From Oscheius tipulae (Eukaryota > Nematoda > Chromadorea > Rhabditida > Rhabditidae): DNA of 64,000 nt. The stretch lies in the NCBI GenBank assembly GCA_037178975.1, contig JASJZH010000006.1:2542001-2606000 (forward strand). The letters are read 5' to 3'. The translations under genes and the position numbers were made by a program. Below are positions 35,523 to 47,059 of this stretch, piece after piece (positions within the stretch are counted from its first letter, which is position 1; the number at the start of each line of letters is the position of its first letter). The notes beneath the pieces were generated by a model, which was not told where the DNA came from, searched no databases, and saw nothing but the letters and a program-made list of their open reading frames with translations.

Positions 35523-38500
35523 TTACAAAAGTTTGCTTCCGAAGTCCTGCAGGTTGTCCGGAAGAAGAGTCTTGAACAAGGTGTCGAACAACTTCAAGGC
35601 ATTTGGAAGGGTGCTAGCGTTGGAGCTGGCTAGCCATACGGAGGGGAAGTCTCTTCGGATGTAGAGTAATCTAAAACCAAGGAACTAGAAAAGTAGCAAA
35701 ACAATCAAACCTGTTAGCAAGATCAGTTCTGGCTGTATCTGGAAGTTGGGCGAGCCCAACTCGATTTGTAGCCTTCGCATCGCCTTCGAGCTTGTTTCTT
35801 GCTGTAAAGATTGCCAGACCAAGGCTAAAAGAGAGTTGAGAATGGCAAGGAGTTTGATTACTTGGCTGTCAGGTACATGATGTCGGCTACAAGCTTGATT
35901 TCCGCATGAATTAGAGCAACTTGGAAGTTGTAGGGCAGGTTCTTCGACAGAATATGAAGAGTTTTCAGAGCTCTGCTGGACTCCACTTTGGCTCTCTGAA
36001 TATGACAAAGTTAAGCTTATAAGAATTTGCAACCTGGAAATCGATGGCTGTCAGACGATCGAGGTAGAGCATATCAGGGTTGAGAATGATTTCGACAAAA
36101 GTGGATATCGGACGAGACTTGAAGAGTCCTCCGTTCTCGGTTCCACTATCTTTGATTCCATTGGCGATCTCAGTAATCCTCTTCTCGGCGTTGCCAAGAA
36201 TCCAAACTTGCTCAAAGAGGGAGACGAGATCCCTGAAATTTGTACGTTTTACCAACCTAAGAACATTATCTACCCATCATTCAGCAAGTTGATGGCCGCA
36301 ATCATGGGCATGTTGATAATGAACTGCTTGATGTCGATCTCTTTGTTCCAGAAAACTCCGACCGATGTTAGGATGTTCATGTAGGTCAATGAGGGTGGCA
36401 TAGCTTCGCATCCTGTACTCATATCGCAAATCATACCACCTGAATATTGAGATGTTCGAATTAGCTCACACTTTAAACTGACCAACTACATTGGCTCTTC
36501 CACAAAGTTTAGCAGAGCCGTAAGCAACACGAGCAGAAGACTCGGCATCTGTGCAGAGATACCCATCGTCGCAGGTCGGGAACTTGATGACAAGTGGAAG
36601 ATGAGAGCTAATCTTGTCCAGAATGTCATCAGCACTTCTCCAGTCGACACACAAAGTCACGAAAGGTGGGGTCTGGTGGACGAACTTAAGCTCGTCGTCT
36701 TCTCCTCTCAGCGACATCAACAAACGAGGAATCCGGCGCTGCAGTTGGTTCAGAACTGAAATTGGAAATGTAAAGACAAATCAAAACAGAATACCATCTT
36801 TGTTAGTCAGCATAACTCCAGCGAGATTACTTCCGAAATGAGCCATTTTGCACATCGGGAAGTCGTGGATGAACTGGTTCACAATGGTGCTGGCTTCGTC
36901 CACTTCCAAGTTTGTTGTTTGTGTATCAAGAGAAGGAACGAGCTGTAGTTATAGTTTGTAAAGTCTACGCGTGTCGCTTACAGTCATGCCGTATTTATCC
37001 GCCAAGTCGACCATATCGAAGAGATCCTTGTTAGTGTATGGCAATTGATATCTATCGGTCGTTCGAACTTCGAAGTGAATGAACAAATGGGTAGCCTTCA
37101 CTTTTCCAATTCTTGCAATCAAAGATAGGACCTTAAAGAAGATTGAACGTGTCTTATAAATAATCTTTACAGATTCCTTGTTGAGCACTCGGCATCCACT
37201 ATAGTCTTGGAATACACCTCGAAATGCCTTTGTCGGTTGGTCTCGGATGGTCAGCACCGGAATATGTCCATCGGTCAAGATTCCTTCGATTTTGGCCACA
37301 TGACTGGGAAGAGCCTCGCGTTTCGGTACGAATGGCCGTGTTCCGTTCCTCAGGTTAGTATCATTGTCGAAGTAGATCTTTTGATAGTACATGTGTATCC
37401 TCAGGATTTGGACAAAGGTAGAGAAGCCGTTCAGGATTCCGTTATAGTCGACACCATAGATTTCAGTTCCTTTGCTATTCATGAACAGTGTGTAAGAGCC
37501 TGTTGGTCTTCCGTCGTTGTACACCCCAACAGTGAGATTCGACTTCCAAGGATGAACGGTGTCAGTGTCGGTACTCTGAAATAAAAATGAATAATGAGTT
37601 CAGTAATTCCTTTCTACCTTGTGACCGCGGAAGTCAATCAGCAGACCGAGATCAGTTACTTGTGGTGTGAGAATACCAACAGCGCTCCTCATACAAGCCA
37701 ATGTGAGCTCAGAAGAATCGTCGAGGTAGACCTTGATCGTTGAGTCCACAGGTATTTTAAATCCTGGTTCTCCTTGCACTTCATTGATGAAAGATGGCTG
37801 TGGCCACAGCAATTCTGTCCAGTTGTGAGAGGTCTGTTCAACCGGCTTCAGTCTGAAGACAACTTTGATGAAATAAACAATGCAAAACACTACTTGTCTA
37901 TTAAAGTTGAAGTAGACCCATTGATGCTGGGAGCAATGGAGATAATGTCGTCGTTGACCGAGGTTAGTGAGGGAGATCTTGTGAGTCTGTTGCTATTGAG
38001 TCGTGGAAGTTTTTTCGGAATGAGCGAGTCGTTAAGTACATCCAACACTTCCTTGAATTCTTTCTGTCTTGCGATTGAAAAGCAATCGTTATCCTAAAAA
38101 CTAGTAAATCAACTGTTTGATAAAAACAAACAGTTCCAGGATCCTTTGCAAAAGGAGAAGCATTCTCTTGCAGTAACCTTCGGACAATCGACTCGTCGCC
38201 TCTCTTCACGGCTACTATCAAAGCCGACTCTCCTTTTTTATTAGGTAGATTGACGTTTGCATCAAGTTCAATTAGTAAACTGAAACATAATTGAAAAGCT
38301 ATTCAAGAGAATCCTACTTGACAATATCGACCGCAGCATAGAGGCACGCCCAAGTGAGTAAAGTCTGTCCGGAGTCTTCGAAGGAGTCTGGTGGAACACC
38401 AGCAATGAGCAGACGCTGGAGAGATGTGAAGCTGAAATTAGACAATTTTAGCTGCCAGCAGGCGAAAATGAATCAGTAACGTCTCACAGATATAAGAGGT

Positions 38501-38956
38501 TCGACTTTCCAGTGCTGGAAAGAAATATACATAAGTGACTCACTCTCCCTTGGAGATCGAGAACAGAGATTCCCTGAAGAAGACCTTCTTCATTGCGTCA
38601 CTGTTAGCCATTTCAAACGAGCTCTTCTTCTCTGGATTCTGAGAGGCAGGGTTGGCTCCAAACTGAAGCAGTGCAGAAACCATATCCGGTGAATCTAGAG
38701 CAAATGAGGGATGAATTAAATCGAAAGCTCTTACCTAAATGTACAGCATTGTGCAACAGATGACCAATCTCGTTGACATGTGTTTCGAGAATCAGTTGGA
38801 AGTTTTCTTTGGTTTCTGTAACACATTTATGAACAGAAGATAGCGATACTCACTCAGTTCGTGTAGTAAGCTGCACAAAATATCAACACGACCGGCATTC
38901 ATTGCGTTCAGAAGATAGCCCGTCGCCTCACCATCTCCATTTTGGAGGGCTGTCAT
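35523..38956 (-). CDS. Ankyrin-repeat / GH20-hexosaminidase-like fusion protein, predicted catalytically dead
   Basis: Sixteen exons keep phase throughout: 38956-38854, 38815-38735, 38694-38544, 38431-38318, 38279-38132, 38093-37894, 37852-37618, 37575-37171, 37131-36982, 36942-36795, 36755-36483, 36439-36274, 36232-36034, 35995-35862, 35824-35711, 35670-35523. The product has 922 aa. Residues 1-220 hold ankyrin repeats (e.g. DSPDMVSALLQFGANP, GESALIVAVKRGDESIV), then a Ser-rich linker. From about 280 there is a GH20b-like region (LWPQPSFINEVQGEPGFKI) and from about 430 a GH20-type TIM barrel (YSGCRVLNKES, KATHLFIHFEVRT, LADKYGMTLVPSL). Where active family members have H-x-G-x-D-E, this protein has HFGSNL (564-569), so the catalytic Asp-Glu pair is absent. 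No signal peptide, hence cytosolic. The GH20 call is by motif order; the ankyrin call is firm. Confidence 0.75.
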
Positions 38957-40265
38957 TTTACCCAATATTGAGGTCTGAAAGTTATTATACTTGAGGATTA
39001 ATGCCGTGAATCAAGAGTAGGAAAAACGAGCGTGAATTCAAATGAAGATCCACATGGAAGCTAGCCACGTAGATGAATGGCGCACATTTAATGGTAAACA
39101 GCGCGCAGCACAAAAACTAGAGGAACTATTCTTTACTGGGCATCTTGCTAGCGAAAATCTGAGAAACGTTAAATTTCAGGTGAATGACAAGGTCACTAAT
39201 ATTATCAGAATAAATATAAGAAGCTAAGAATTGCAACGATCAGTCTTTTCGACATAGCTATGTGGAAAGAGCATATTTACCGTAGTGCTAAAATGTTCCT
39301 GCAGCAAAGTTACTGCTGCGAATAAGGCAGAAAAATTTTCAGAAGATCAAAAAGTTTCAAATGAGTATCTCTGAATCCACCGTAAGAATTGAATAAAATT
39401 ATTCAAAACAATGAATTGAGCTATTCAAATGCATGTGTGTCAAGTCGAAAGTTGTTTACCTTGGAAATTCAGCTTTTGACTTCCAGAAGTCACGTTTTTC
39501 ATACTAGAAATGTCATACTTGATACTAGAAAGATGAAGAAGATACTTTTGAATCGGCTGACGCACGTGATAACTTCTGCCACTACACCGTAATGGTTTCG
39601 AGAGTGTCGTTAGAGCTATTGCCGCCAGATGTGCGAGAATTAGTTGGTCTGCAAAAAGAAGACACTTGTCCCTCCCGTGAGAGCTTCACATCCCTCGAAC
39701 TCTTCAGACATTTGTCTCCCCGTTCCTTTTCATTTGAATGCACTATTCAGGAAAAGATATCCACCCTTGTTTTTATACTTAACCCGATGTGGGTCGCAAC
39801 ATTTGTCAACTTTGATAGTCGTTTCTGTTTTTATAGTTAAAAGAATGTCTCCCCCTAATGGAAGAGCACTCTTTTAGCATTAGAAAAGCACTCTGGGCGC
39901 GGTAATAGAGTATCTTGGAAGCGTCTCGTGTAAACAGAGCTCAATATCCGGAGAAGCTCACAACAGGTGTTAAATCGACAGACGGACAGCAAAACCATTG
40001 ATTTCTACTGAAAATTATTAATTTCACTATGACAATGCTAGTACTCTTTTCCGGTGAGCGAAACTTTTCAGTGAGACCATTATAAAACGAGAACTTTCTT
40101 TTTAAACACCACTAGTTGCTCTATTTGGTGTTTCACATTAGTCGTAGTTCCATACTAATCTAGAAATCGTCTCTCAATATATACCTATCGCCATAGCATG
40201 TGCCGTAGGCGATTCAAGGATTTCTACGGGGCTTAAGGAGTCCACTCGCCCGTGAAACAGCCACA
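38957..40265. other. Divergent intergenic region
   Basis: About 1.3 kb between divergent genes. An open frame at 39592-39840 (plus) starts MVSRVSLELLPPDVRE and looks mildly coding-like but has no motif or splice partner. A tttcag acceptor 18 nt before the ankyrin-GH20 ATG suggests trans-splicing of that gene. Confidence 0.45.
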
Positions 40266-42160
40266 ATGTTACTTCTTCCTTCCAAGTCGAGAGTGTTCCT
40301 CATTAATCCTTTTACAGCAATGCGCCCACTTCTGGGTGGTGATGCAGAGGACCGTCTCACTATGGATCTGTTTCGTGGCTACAACTCTCTCGTCCAACCT
40401 GTAAGAAACAAGTCGGAGCTACCCATGATCGTTAAAATCGCCATGCAATTGGTTCTTCTAATCAATGTTGTAAGTTATGACGTTTTCTTAACTCCTTCAT
40501 TGAGGACGAACGAGAGCAAATAATGCACACAAACGTGTGGTTAACGTTGAAATGGCATGACTATCAGCTGCAGTGGAATCCTCGGGAATACGATGGGATA
40601 ACTCAGCTACGAGTAGCTCCTGACAAAATTTTCTTGCCTGACATCGTGTTATTCAATAAGTAAGTTCATCTAATAAGTATGGAACGATTCGTGTAGCGCC
40701 GACGGAGCCTATGAAGTATCTTTCATGTGCAACGCGCTCATTCATCATACTGGAGAAGTTCTTTGGGTACCACCTGCAATCTATAAGAGCAGTTGCATCA
40801 TAGGTTTGAATATATTTTTCATAATTCATTATCTTTAGACGTTGAATACTTCCCTTTCGATGATCAACTCTGTAGTCTCACTTTTGGAAGTTGGACAGTA
40901 AGTGCTAGTATATATATTGCAAGCTTTTATTTGAGTACAATCGTGATGAGATGAAACTGGATTTTCTACATGCCGATAGAGTAGACTTTTCGGAGTATTC
41001 AACCAGCACAATATGGGATATGATAGATGCACCGGCGGTCCTGACGGAAGATCGAAGTCGGATAGAGTTTCAGATACGAATCAGGTTTGTTTCGGTCTTT
41101 TTTGAAAAAAGCTCTTACCAGAAGAAAAACGCTGTTTTACACTGTAGTACTGATTCTGCCGACAGTCTTGCTAGCCTTTCTCAATGTGACGGTATTCTAT
41201 TTGCCGACAGCGTCAGGTAGGCGCTCAACCTTTAAGTTTCACCAGTTTTACAGGAGAGAAAATGGGATTAACCATGAATGTCTTGCTCTCAATAGTTGTG
41301 TTTCTGCTGCTAGTATCCAAAATTCTTCCTGCCACCTCGTCGTCAATACCTCTAGTAGCCAAGTATCTGCTTCTCACCTTTATTCTTAACGTTATCACGT
41401 AAGTAAATCCTAGTCTAACTATATGGTCTTTTAGCATTTCAATCACCGTCATCATCTGTAACATCTACTTTCGTTCTCCAATCACTCATCGTCTACCACC
41501 GTGGGTTCGAACAGTATTCCTTGATGTAAGTGTTTAATTGTTCTATCAAAGACTTGTTCAGTATTTACCAATGCTCATGTGCATGCAAAGACCGCCAAGA
41601 AAAGATGATCTGATCAGAAGGCAGTTGAGAAAAGATACCAGACGACTGAAAGGCCTACCAAGCCAGAGTAGTGAGGATACACCCCCAGCAATCGGGCATC
41701 ATCCCCATTGTCACCGCAGGTAGAATCAAAATTTAATAGTTTTATGCAACTTCCAGTGATGAAAACGCTCCATTTATCCGACTGACAGCTAGACAAGACA
41801 ACGAACTAGGCCCGGATGCTCAGCGAGCAGTGGATTCCATTCAATACATCACAGATAACATGAAAGACGACGAAATTAGTAAACATGTAAGGAAACACAA
41901 CTTTTGATTGCGATTCTTTCAGTATCGAGATGATTGGCGATTTGTATCACAAGTTCTGGATCGATTCTTGTTGTACGGCTTCTTGGGAGTGACTCTTGGG
42001 GGGACATTTGGTAACAAGGCTCATGATGTAAAAATATTAACTTTGAGGTATTCTACTCTCTGCTCCAACAGTTTTTGAAAGAATCGACGAACACGATCAA
42101 CTGAAAAAACTGATACAGATGTATAAGAGAGGACTGCCATACAATGACACTTACTATTAG
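40266..42160 (+). CDS. Non-alpha nicotinic acetylcholine receptor subunit (UNC-29/LEV-1-like)
   Basis: Twelve exons: 40266-40469, 40505-40659, 40697-40803, 40839-40897, 40936-41084, 41122-41216, 41254-41398, 41435-41525, 41562-41719, 41757-41886, 41923-42010 and 42048-42160, giving 497 aa. The extracellular part has [12 protein letters not shown], loop D NVWLTLKW, loop [13 protein letters not shown], loop [12 protein letters not shown] and the Cys-loop [16 protein letters not shown]1 starts [15 protein letters not shown]2 is [20 protein letters not shown] (cation type); M3, a long intracellular loop and M4 follow. The loop C segment ([19 protein letters not shown]) has no vicinal cysteines, so it is a non-alpha subunit. 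It resembles levamisole-receptor subunits of body-wall muscle. No signal peptide is encoded by the first exon found, so a 5' exon may be missing. Three introns end in ttgag. Confidence 0.85.
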
Positions 42161-42449
42161 TAACATTGAACAATTATGTTACGGGTCTTAAATAAACGTT
42201 CCATGCTTATCAATAATCTTCAATTCAGTTTTCCTCGATTGCTCTCAAGGTTCCAAACTGCGTGCGCGCATATCTATTACCTAAAAAGATGCGCCGGGAC
42301 TTTTTCACTTTCTCTATCGGAAATCTGCGAGCGCCCTCTTTCGACCGACGACCTTCGAGGATGGAAGATGCGAATCTACAAGAAAACAGTTGGTCATCCC
42401 AGCTCGCGCGGGCTTTGTTTCTCCACTGTTACATGATATTTTGATATTC

Positions 42450-44666
42450 ATGATTACACCAAACTTGAAGGAGCCGGAGTACCCGAAGCACGAGGAGAGC
42501 ATATATAATGCTGTACAGGTATGTATTACTTTTAATGAACTGATACATTTTTATCGTTTAGGGAGACAAGGAATATGAAGATCCAGAATACTTTTATGGT
42601 TCCATTGGACAATCGCAGCCCGGGAGCACCACACAAATTCGAATTGTAAGTTTTTTTCCACTCCAGGATACTTGTACTCTGTCGATACACACTGTTCGGC
42701 CTCAAAAACTGTCCGTGCCTCATTTGTTTGCAGAGAGTCATTGGAGCCTTTCCATTTAAAACTTTTTCTCCCTATATCGTGAAAATCAGACACATTTATG
42801 ACTCACGAGTTAATTCTTTTCATTGGCTTACACCTTCGGTTAAAAGATGAAAATTGCTAGGCATTTTGACATTAATATAACGAATACACAAGGTGTGGTG
42901 AACATAGCTGGTTCGACTCTTGAGATATTATAGCATAGATATTGTTTCGCCAAAGTCAGAAAACCAGTAGCTCTAGAGTTTCTGTACTTTCACGTGTTCT
43001 TTTGTTCCACCTTCGGTGTCAAACACAGAATCGGCTGTGAAATCTCATCTCTTGCGCGCTAGCCGGCGCGCGATGTCTCTGAGTCGACTCTTCGACCCCC
43101 ATCCCATACCCGCTTTCGGAAAGGTTGTTAACCACGGAACTGACATTTGTAGGCTATCCTGCACTTTTCCAGGTACCGCCTCCGCCGCCGCCTCCGATTT
43201 TGAAACCGACACACATTGCAATCCATAATCTCCGAAAGGTCAGTCGAATAGGATTTGTGAAGACGGAAAAGAGTTTGCAGAAAAAAACTCCAAAATGGAC
43301 AGCAATCTTTGTTGGGATAGTGGCAAGTCTCGTAACTTTAGCGCTCATCGCCTCGATAGTTGCTTTGCTAATTGTAGGAGCGAGAGCAAAGTCCGGTATG
43401 GATCGACGAGCTATGGCGGTAAGCTTTTTTGAGAAAGTACTGTTTAAAGGTCATGTTTTCAGCAAACGGAGCCTTTATTTCCAATCGTTCGCCCCGAATT
43501 CGCTGCTCGACGAGAAGGCGACATTACCGCTAGCCATCTCTTAACTCTGATAATTACAAAGCGGAAACTATGCATTTTCGAAGCAGGAAGTGGAGACGAT
43601 ATCACTTCTCAGTGAGTTTTTATCCATTTTACTGGTTTTAATTAAATTTTCCAGGACGGCTTTTGAACGTGACCACATCGACGGAGCTAGACTATTGTAT
43701 CATACAAACTTGAGTCATAGTGGTGTTCCTGTTCATCCTCTGCAGTTTCAACGGTAATTTGAGAAACACGAGCTTTTAAACGGTGGCAAATTATCTTGGC
43801 TATTTTTAATCTGTCTTTCTAACCATAATCGTGGTGATACATTTGGGTTGATACAACTGTACTATATTGAAAGAAAGAGCTTTGTCAGATACGCCAGGTC
43901 ACTCGGAGTCGACAACGATTGCCATGTCGTAATCTATGACCGAGGACAAGTAATTTGGAGTACTTATGCTTTTTGGGTGTTCAAGGTAACCAAGTAGAGT
44001 TTCGTTATGAAAAGACGTTCAGCTCTTCGGTCATCAAAAAGTTTCCCTACTGTCGGGTGGATACTTATCTTGGAAAACCCAACAAGGTAGATCATCGCAG
44101 TACGAGACTCAAGTTGGGCAGCCAAACAAGGCTGTTCCAGGTATTGCATTTTATTGTTCTGAAGAAGATAATTTTAGGCGATTTCCTGGCATCTTGGAAC
44201 CAAGGTCTCATAATAACTTTTGATGATGTGTTGATCAACTCCCAGCAACGTACACAAGACGTCGTGGATGCTCAAACTAAAGAAGTAAAACAGTTTCCCA
44301 GCCAACTAAAAGTTCTCAGGAGTACCATGGCATGGCCCCAGGAGCTCTATATGGTCATATTGTTGGATCAGTGAATGTTCCTGTTGACAGTGTCTATGAT
44401 TGGGGAGTCGGCGAGTGGCTGTCGTCGGCTGATCAGGCTGAAGTATTCCGAAACGCAGGATTGAGGCCGAATCGGCCAGTGGTATGCTCGAGAGTTTCCG
44501 AAAAACTAGCAAGTTTTTTCAGATAGTATACTGTTCTACTTCATTGCGAGCCTCTATGATCTGGTGGGCGCTTACCAGAACTGGCTATTCGACCAAGTTG
44601 TATTTTGGTGGATGGCCTGAGTGGGTCGTTCGCTCTCCTGATGAGTTGAAACACATCAACACGTAG
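42450..44666 (+). CDS. Membrane-anchored 3-mercaptopyruvate sulfurtransferase (tandem rhodanese)
   Basis: Ten exons: 42450-42518, 42562-42645, 43173-43418, 43463-43611, 43655-43753, 43889-43985, 44023-44140, 44178-44284, 44320-44481 and 44523-44666, giving 424 aa. An acidic, Pro-rich N-terminal segment (VPPPPPPP at 52-59) and a Lys-rich stretch precede one transmembrane helix (about 93-120). Two rhodanese domains follow: the inactive first (FERDHIDGARLLYH, VVIYDRGQVIWSTYAFWVF) and the catalytic second (YGHIVGSVNVPVD, then VYCSTSLRASM with Cys381, FGGWPEWV). MPST enzymes transfer sulfur from 3-mercaptopyruvate and generate H2S or persulfides. The catalytic loop CSTSLRAS is the nematode MPST form. 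The positive charge before the helix predicts a type II topology with the enzyme outside or in the lumen. Intron 2 is 527 nt. Confidence 0.85.
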
Positions 44667-44902
44667 GATGACTACTGTTTCGACTCTTTTAGACTACTAA
44701 TACGGTTAAAGACCCAGCGGGTACACTGTGCGAATGTAACCTATAATAAACTGCTCAATTTCAAAAACTCCTGTAACATTAGGATGTTTATTGCTCGAAA
44801 GCAGACATCAACATTGCATTGCAACTACATACTAAGGGTTAACACTGCCCCTGACGAGGGCAAGAGATCTGACTATGAGATCAATAGGCTGTAGCTCGGA
44901 TC

Positions 44903-46527
44903 TTAATGGTTGAGAGACCAGACGGAGCCATATCCGGCTGAGATCAGAGAAGTGTAGGAGCAGCGACGGTCAGCTCCTCCGAAGCGGCTCAGATGGCCAT
45001 GCTCCTTGTCGAAAGTGGAGAATGATCCCCGGCGAGAGACCGATTCCATATCATCGTCTTCCAGGTTAAGATGAGACAACAGACTGATTGGCGCGTCCTC
45101 CCAAGACATCTCGTAGCGCCACCAATGTTCAGCTTCAGTTCCAGCCATCTTGCTGGCCCAGACCTGGTCCATACGATCGCTCTGTTCCTTGGTCAAGTGG
45201 TTCTTCCAATCACGGCTGCCTCCTTTGCGAATGAACTCGCTTTTGTGCCTGTAAGAGTAGGAATCAGTCCGATAAGCGTACAGGAAACTTTTTCCATCCA
45301 ACCGATGCGCACATCACCCAGATTGGGTGTGGCTGGGTGGTTACGTCAGAGAGCGCAGGTTGTACAAAAATAGCCAAAACTTACAGCTGTTTTTCGGGGA
45401 ACCAACGCTGCTGATCTTTCTTCATGGCATCGATCGTGCTGTTGGCAGCGATTCTGGCAAGACGGATCTCGTCTTCGACAATATCACCAGCTCGACCTCC
45501 GATGAACTCTCCAATCTGAATCTCGTTGTGTTTTGACTAGTTGATCACAAAGAAACCTGGCGGATACAGCCCTTGAGATCGCAAACCATATCCTCATACT
45601 TGAGGAACAGGACATTATCTTTGTCCAAATGGGGGAGCCAGGTGGTCAGGTGCTCGAAGTAGTCACCGAAAGCCAACTGTCCGTTCAGGAAGAGATCAAA
45701 GAAGGTGTCAAAGTCACCCTGAGCCCAGTTGTAGATCTTGAAGTTGCGATTGTGGTGATAGTAGCTGAAAACAGTCTAATAGTGTTTTCTAAGTATTCTG
45801 ACATCGTTTGATAACAGAAGTATTCCTTAACATGCTAAACTGACCGAGATAGAGGCTAAAGTTTACAGACTGTATGTCTACAATGTCACGGCCCCCGTCT
45901 GCATGTTTTAAGTTCTGGACCAACCTGGTAAGGCAGTCCTTGGGGTTGCGAACACAGAAGATGTACTTTCCCTTCGGGCTCCATGGCATGTTCTGGTGTG
46001 TGAAATGAGTCTTCAGGATGCGAGGACGCATGACAGTGCCAGCAAATTGAGCTCCCATTCGCTCGATCATGGGGCTCTGGATGCACATCTCGTTTCCAGC
46101 TCCCGGGTGATATTGTTCTCCACGGACAAGCTGATGGCAGATGTGTTGCAGCCAGGTGGTTCCACACTTCGGGTAAGTTGCGATGAAGAGATCACCGTCT
46201 TCGACGTTCATTTTCTTGGCACTACGTACATGGCGTGGCTTGAAGATTGGGGGCCAGATTTCTCCGTCAATGACCGCCTGCTTCGGGTGTCCTTCAGGCT
46301 GGTAGATCACCGAGCGAGCCGGCCCTATAGTACATTTTACTTACAGGTTCCGTTAAAGGCCTACCCTTTCGGAAGCAGAAATAGTTGACATTGAGGTCGA
46401 AAGGAGAACCCGGAGTCTTGGGGGTTTTCGGCACTGGTGTTTTTGGTGTCAGAGGTGGAGTACGGTCACATGATGGAAGCTCGGACTCATCCAAGCGCAA
46501 ATGTTTCACGAAAAATTTAGCAGCCAT
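44903..46527 (-). CDS. Cytosolic PAPS-dependent sulfotransferase (SULT family)
   Basis: Five exons: 46527-46345, 46298-45925, 45764-45557, 45515-45385 and 45248-44903, giving 413 aa. The 5'-phosphosulfate loop is TYPKCGTTW (102-110), the 3'-phosphate site is [15 protein letters not shown], and [21 protein letters not shown] is the C-terminal PAPS/dimer motif (RKGxxGDWKNxFT-like). The catalytic His lies in LKTHFTH. SULTs sulfonate steroids, phenols or glycan-like acceptors; the substrate here is unknown. An extra N-terminal tail of about 60 aa carries repeated Thr-Pro sites ([17 protein letters not shown]), and the C-terminus extends about 60 aa with Ser-rich segments. Vertebrate SULTs are near 290-300 aa, so both ends are extensions. 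The second intron hides after CLTS, where a longer open frame would otherwise mislead. Confidence 0.88.
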
Positions 46528-46582
46528 CGCCAGGGTGTGCCTACAAAACTCTGCTGATGGATAAAGCTCAAGAGATACCTGA

Positions 46583-46662
46583 GAAGTTATCTCGAAGGCA
46601 GAGAGTGATCTCTTCAGACGCCTTCAGCTTTTATAGCCGGTAGCCACGCCCCCTCCCCTTTA
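46583..46662 (-). promoter_or_regulatory. Compact promoter of the sulfotransferase gene: GC box, TATA box, GATA site
   Basis: On the minus strand, a GC-rich box GGGGAGGGGGCGTGG (about 46644-46658) is followed by GGCTATAAAAG (TATA box, 46628-46638) about 100 nt before the ATG, and then AGATAACTT (about 46585-46593), a GATA-factor site. A gttttgtag acceptor 13 nt before the ATG may be a trans-splice site. Confidence 0.45.
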
Positions 46663-47059
46663 ATAATATATTCCCATGTGGGTTGTTGAGATAGAGTACA
46701 AAAGGAATACTGTAGATCAACAGATCACTGTCGGACAAAAATTGGTGTGTTGGACAAGAATTTGACCAACTGGGCCACTGAAAAACAACCCGCTATGCAC
46801 TACTACTCCATAAATTGCTAAATTCCGGTTTTTCAGAACAAACAAGAACACTTCTAGGAAGATGGAAGTATTTTGTGATCCATATTGACCGAACAAGAAC
46901 AGAAAACATACCTAAGAATCATTAACAAATGACTTTTACTTTTTGGTGATTTTTGAAGAAAAACGCGAGGAGTACCACTATGAAATTTTACAGGAAATCT
47001 TGATACAGTTCTGAATATTATTGCTTTTCTATTTTTAGAGTCAGCTTGGTAAATCTATC
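46663..47059. other. Intergenic, divergent from the small unknown gene
   Basis: AT-rich stretch between the sulfotransferase promoter and the first exon of the 47-kb gene. Nothing else recognised. Confidence 0.45.

Noticed and set aside
39592-39840. 82-codon frame starting MVSRVSLELLPPDVRE
   Set aside because: Mildly protein-like start, then loses character; no splice partner or motif.
45789-45924. Longer sulfotransferase exon reading [16 protein letters not shown]
   Set aside because: A donor after CLTS (AG|gttggt) joins directly to YYHHNRNFK, the conserved SULT sequence; the extension is intron.
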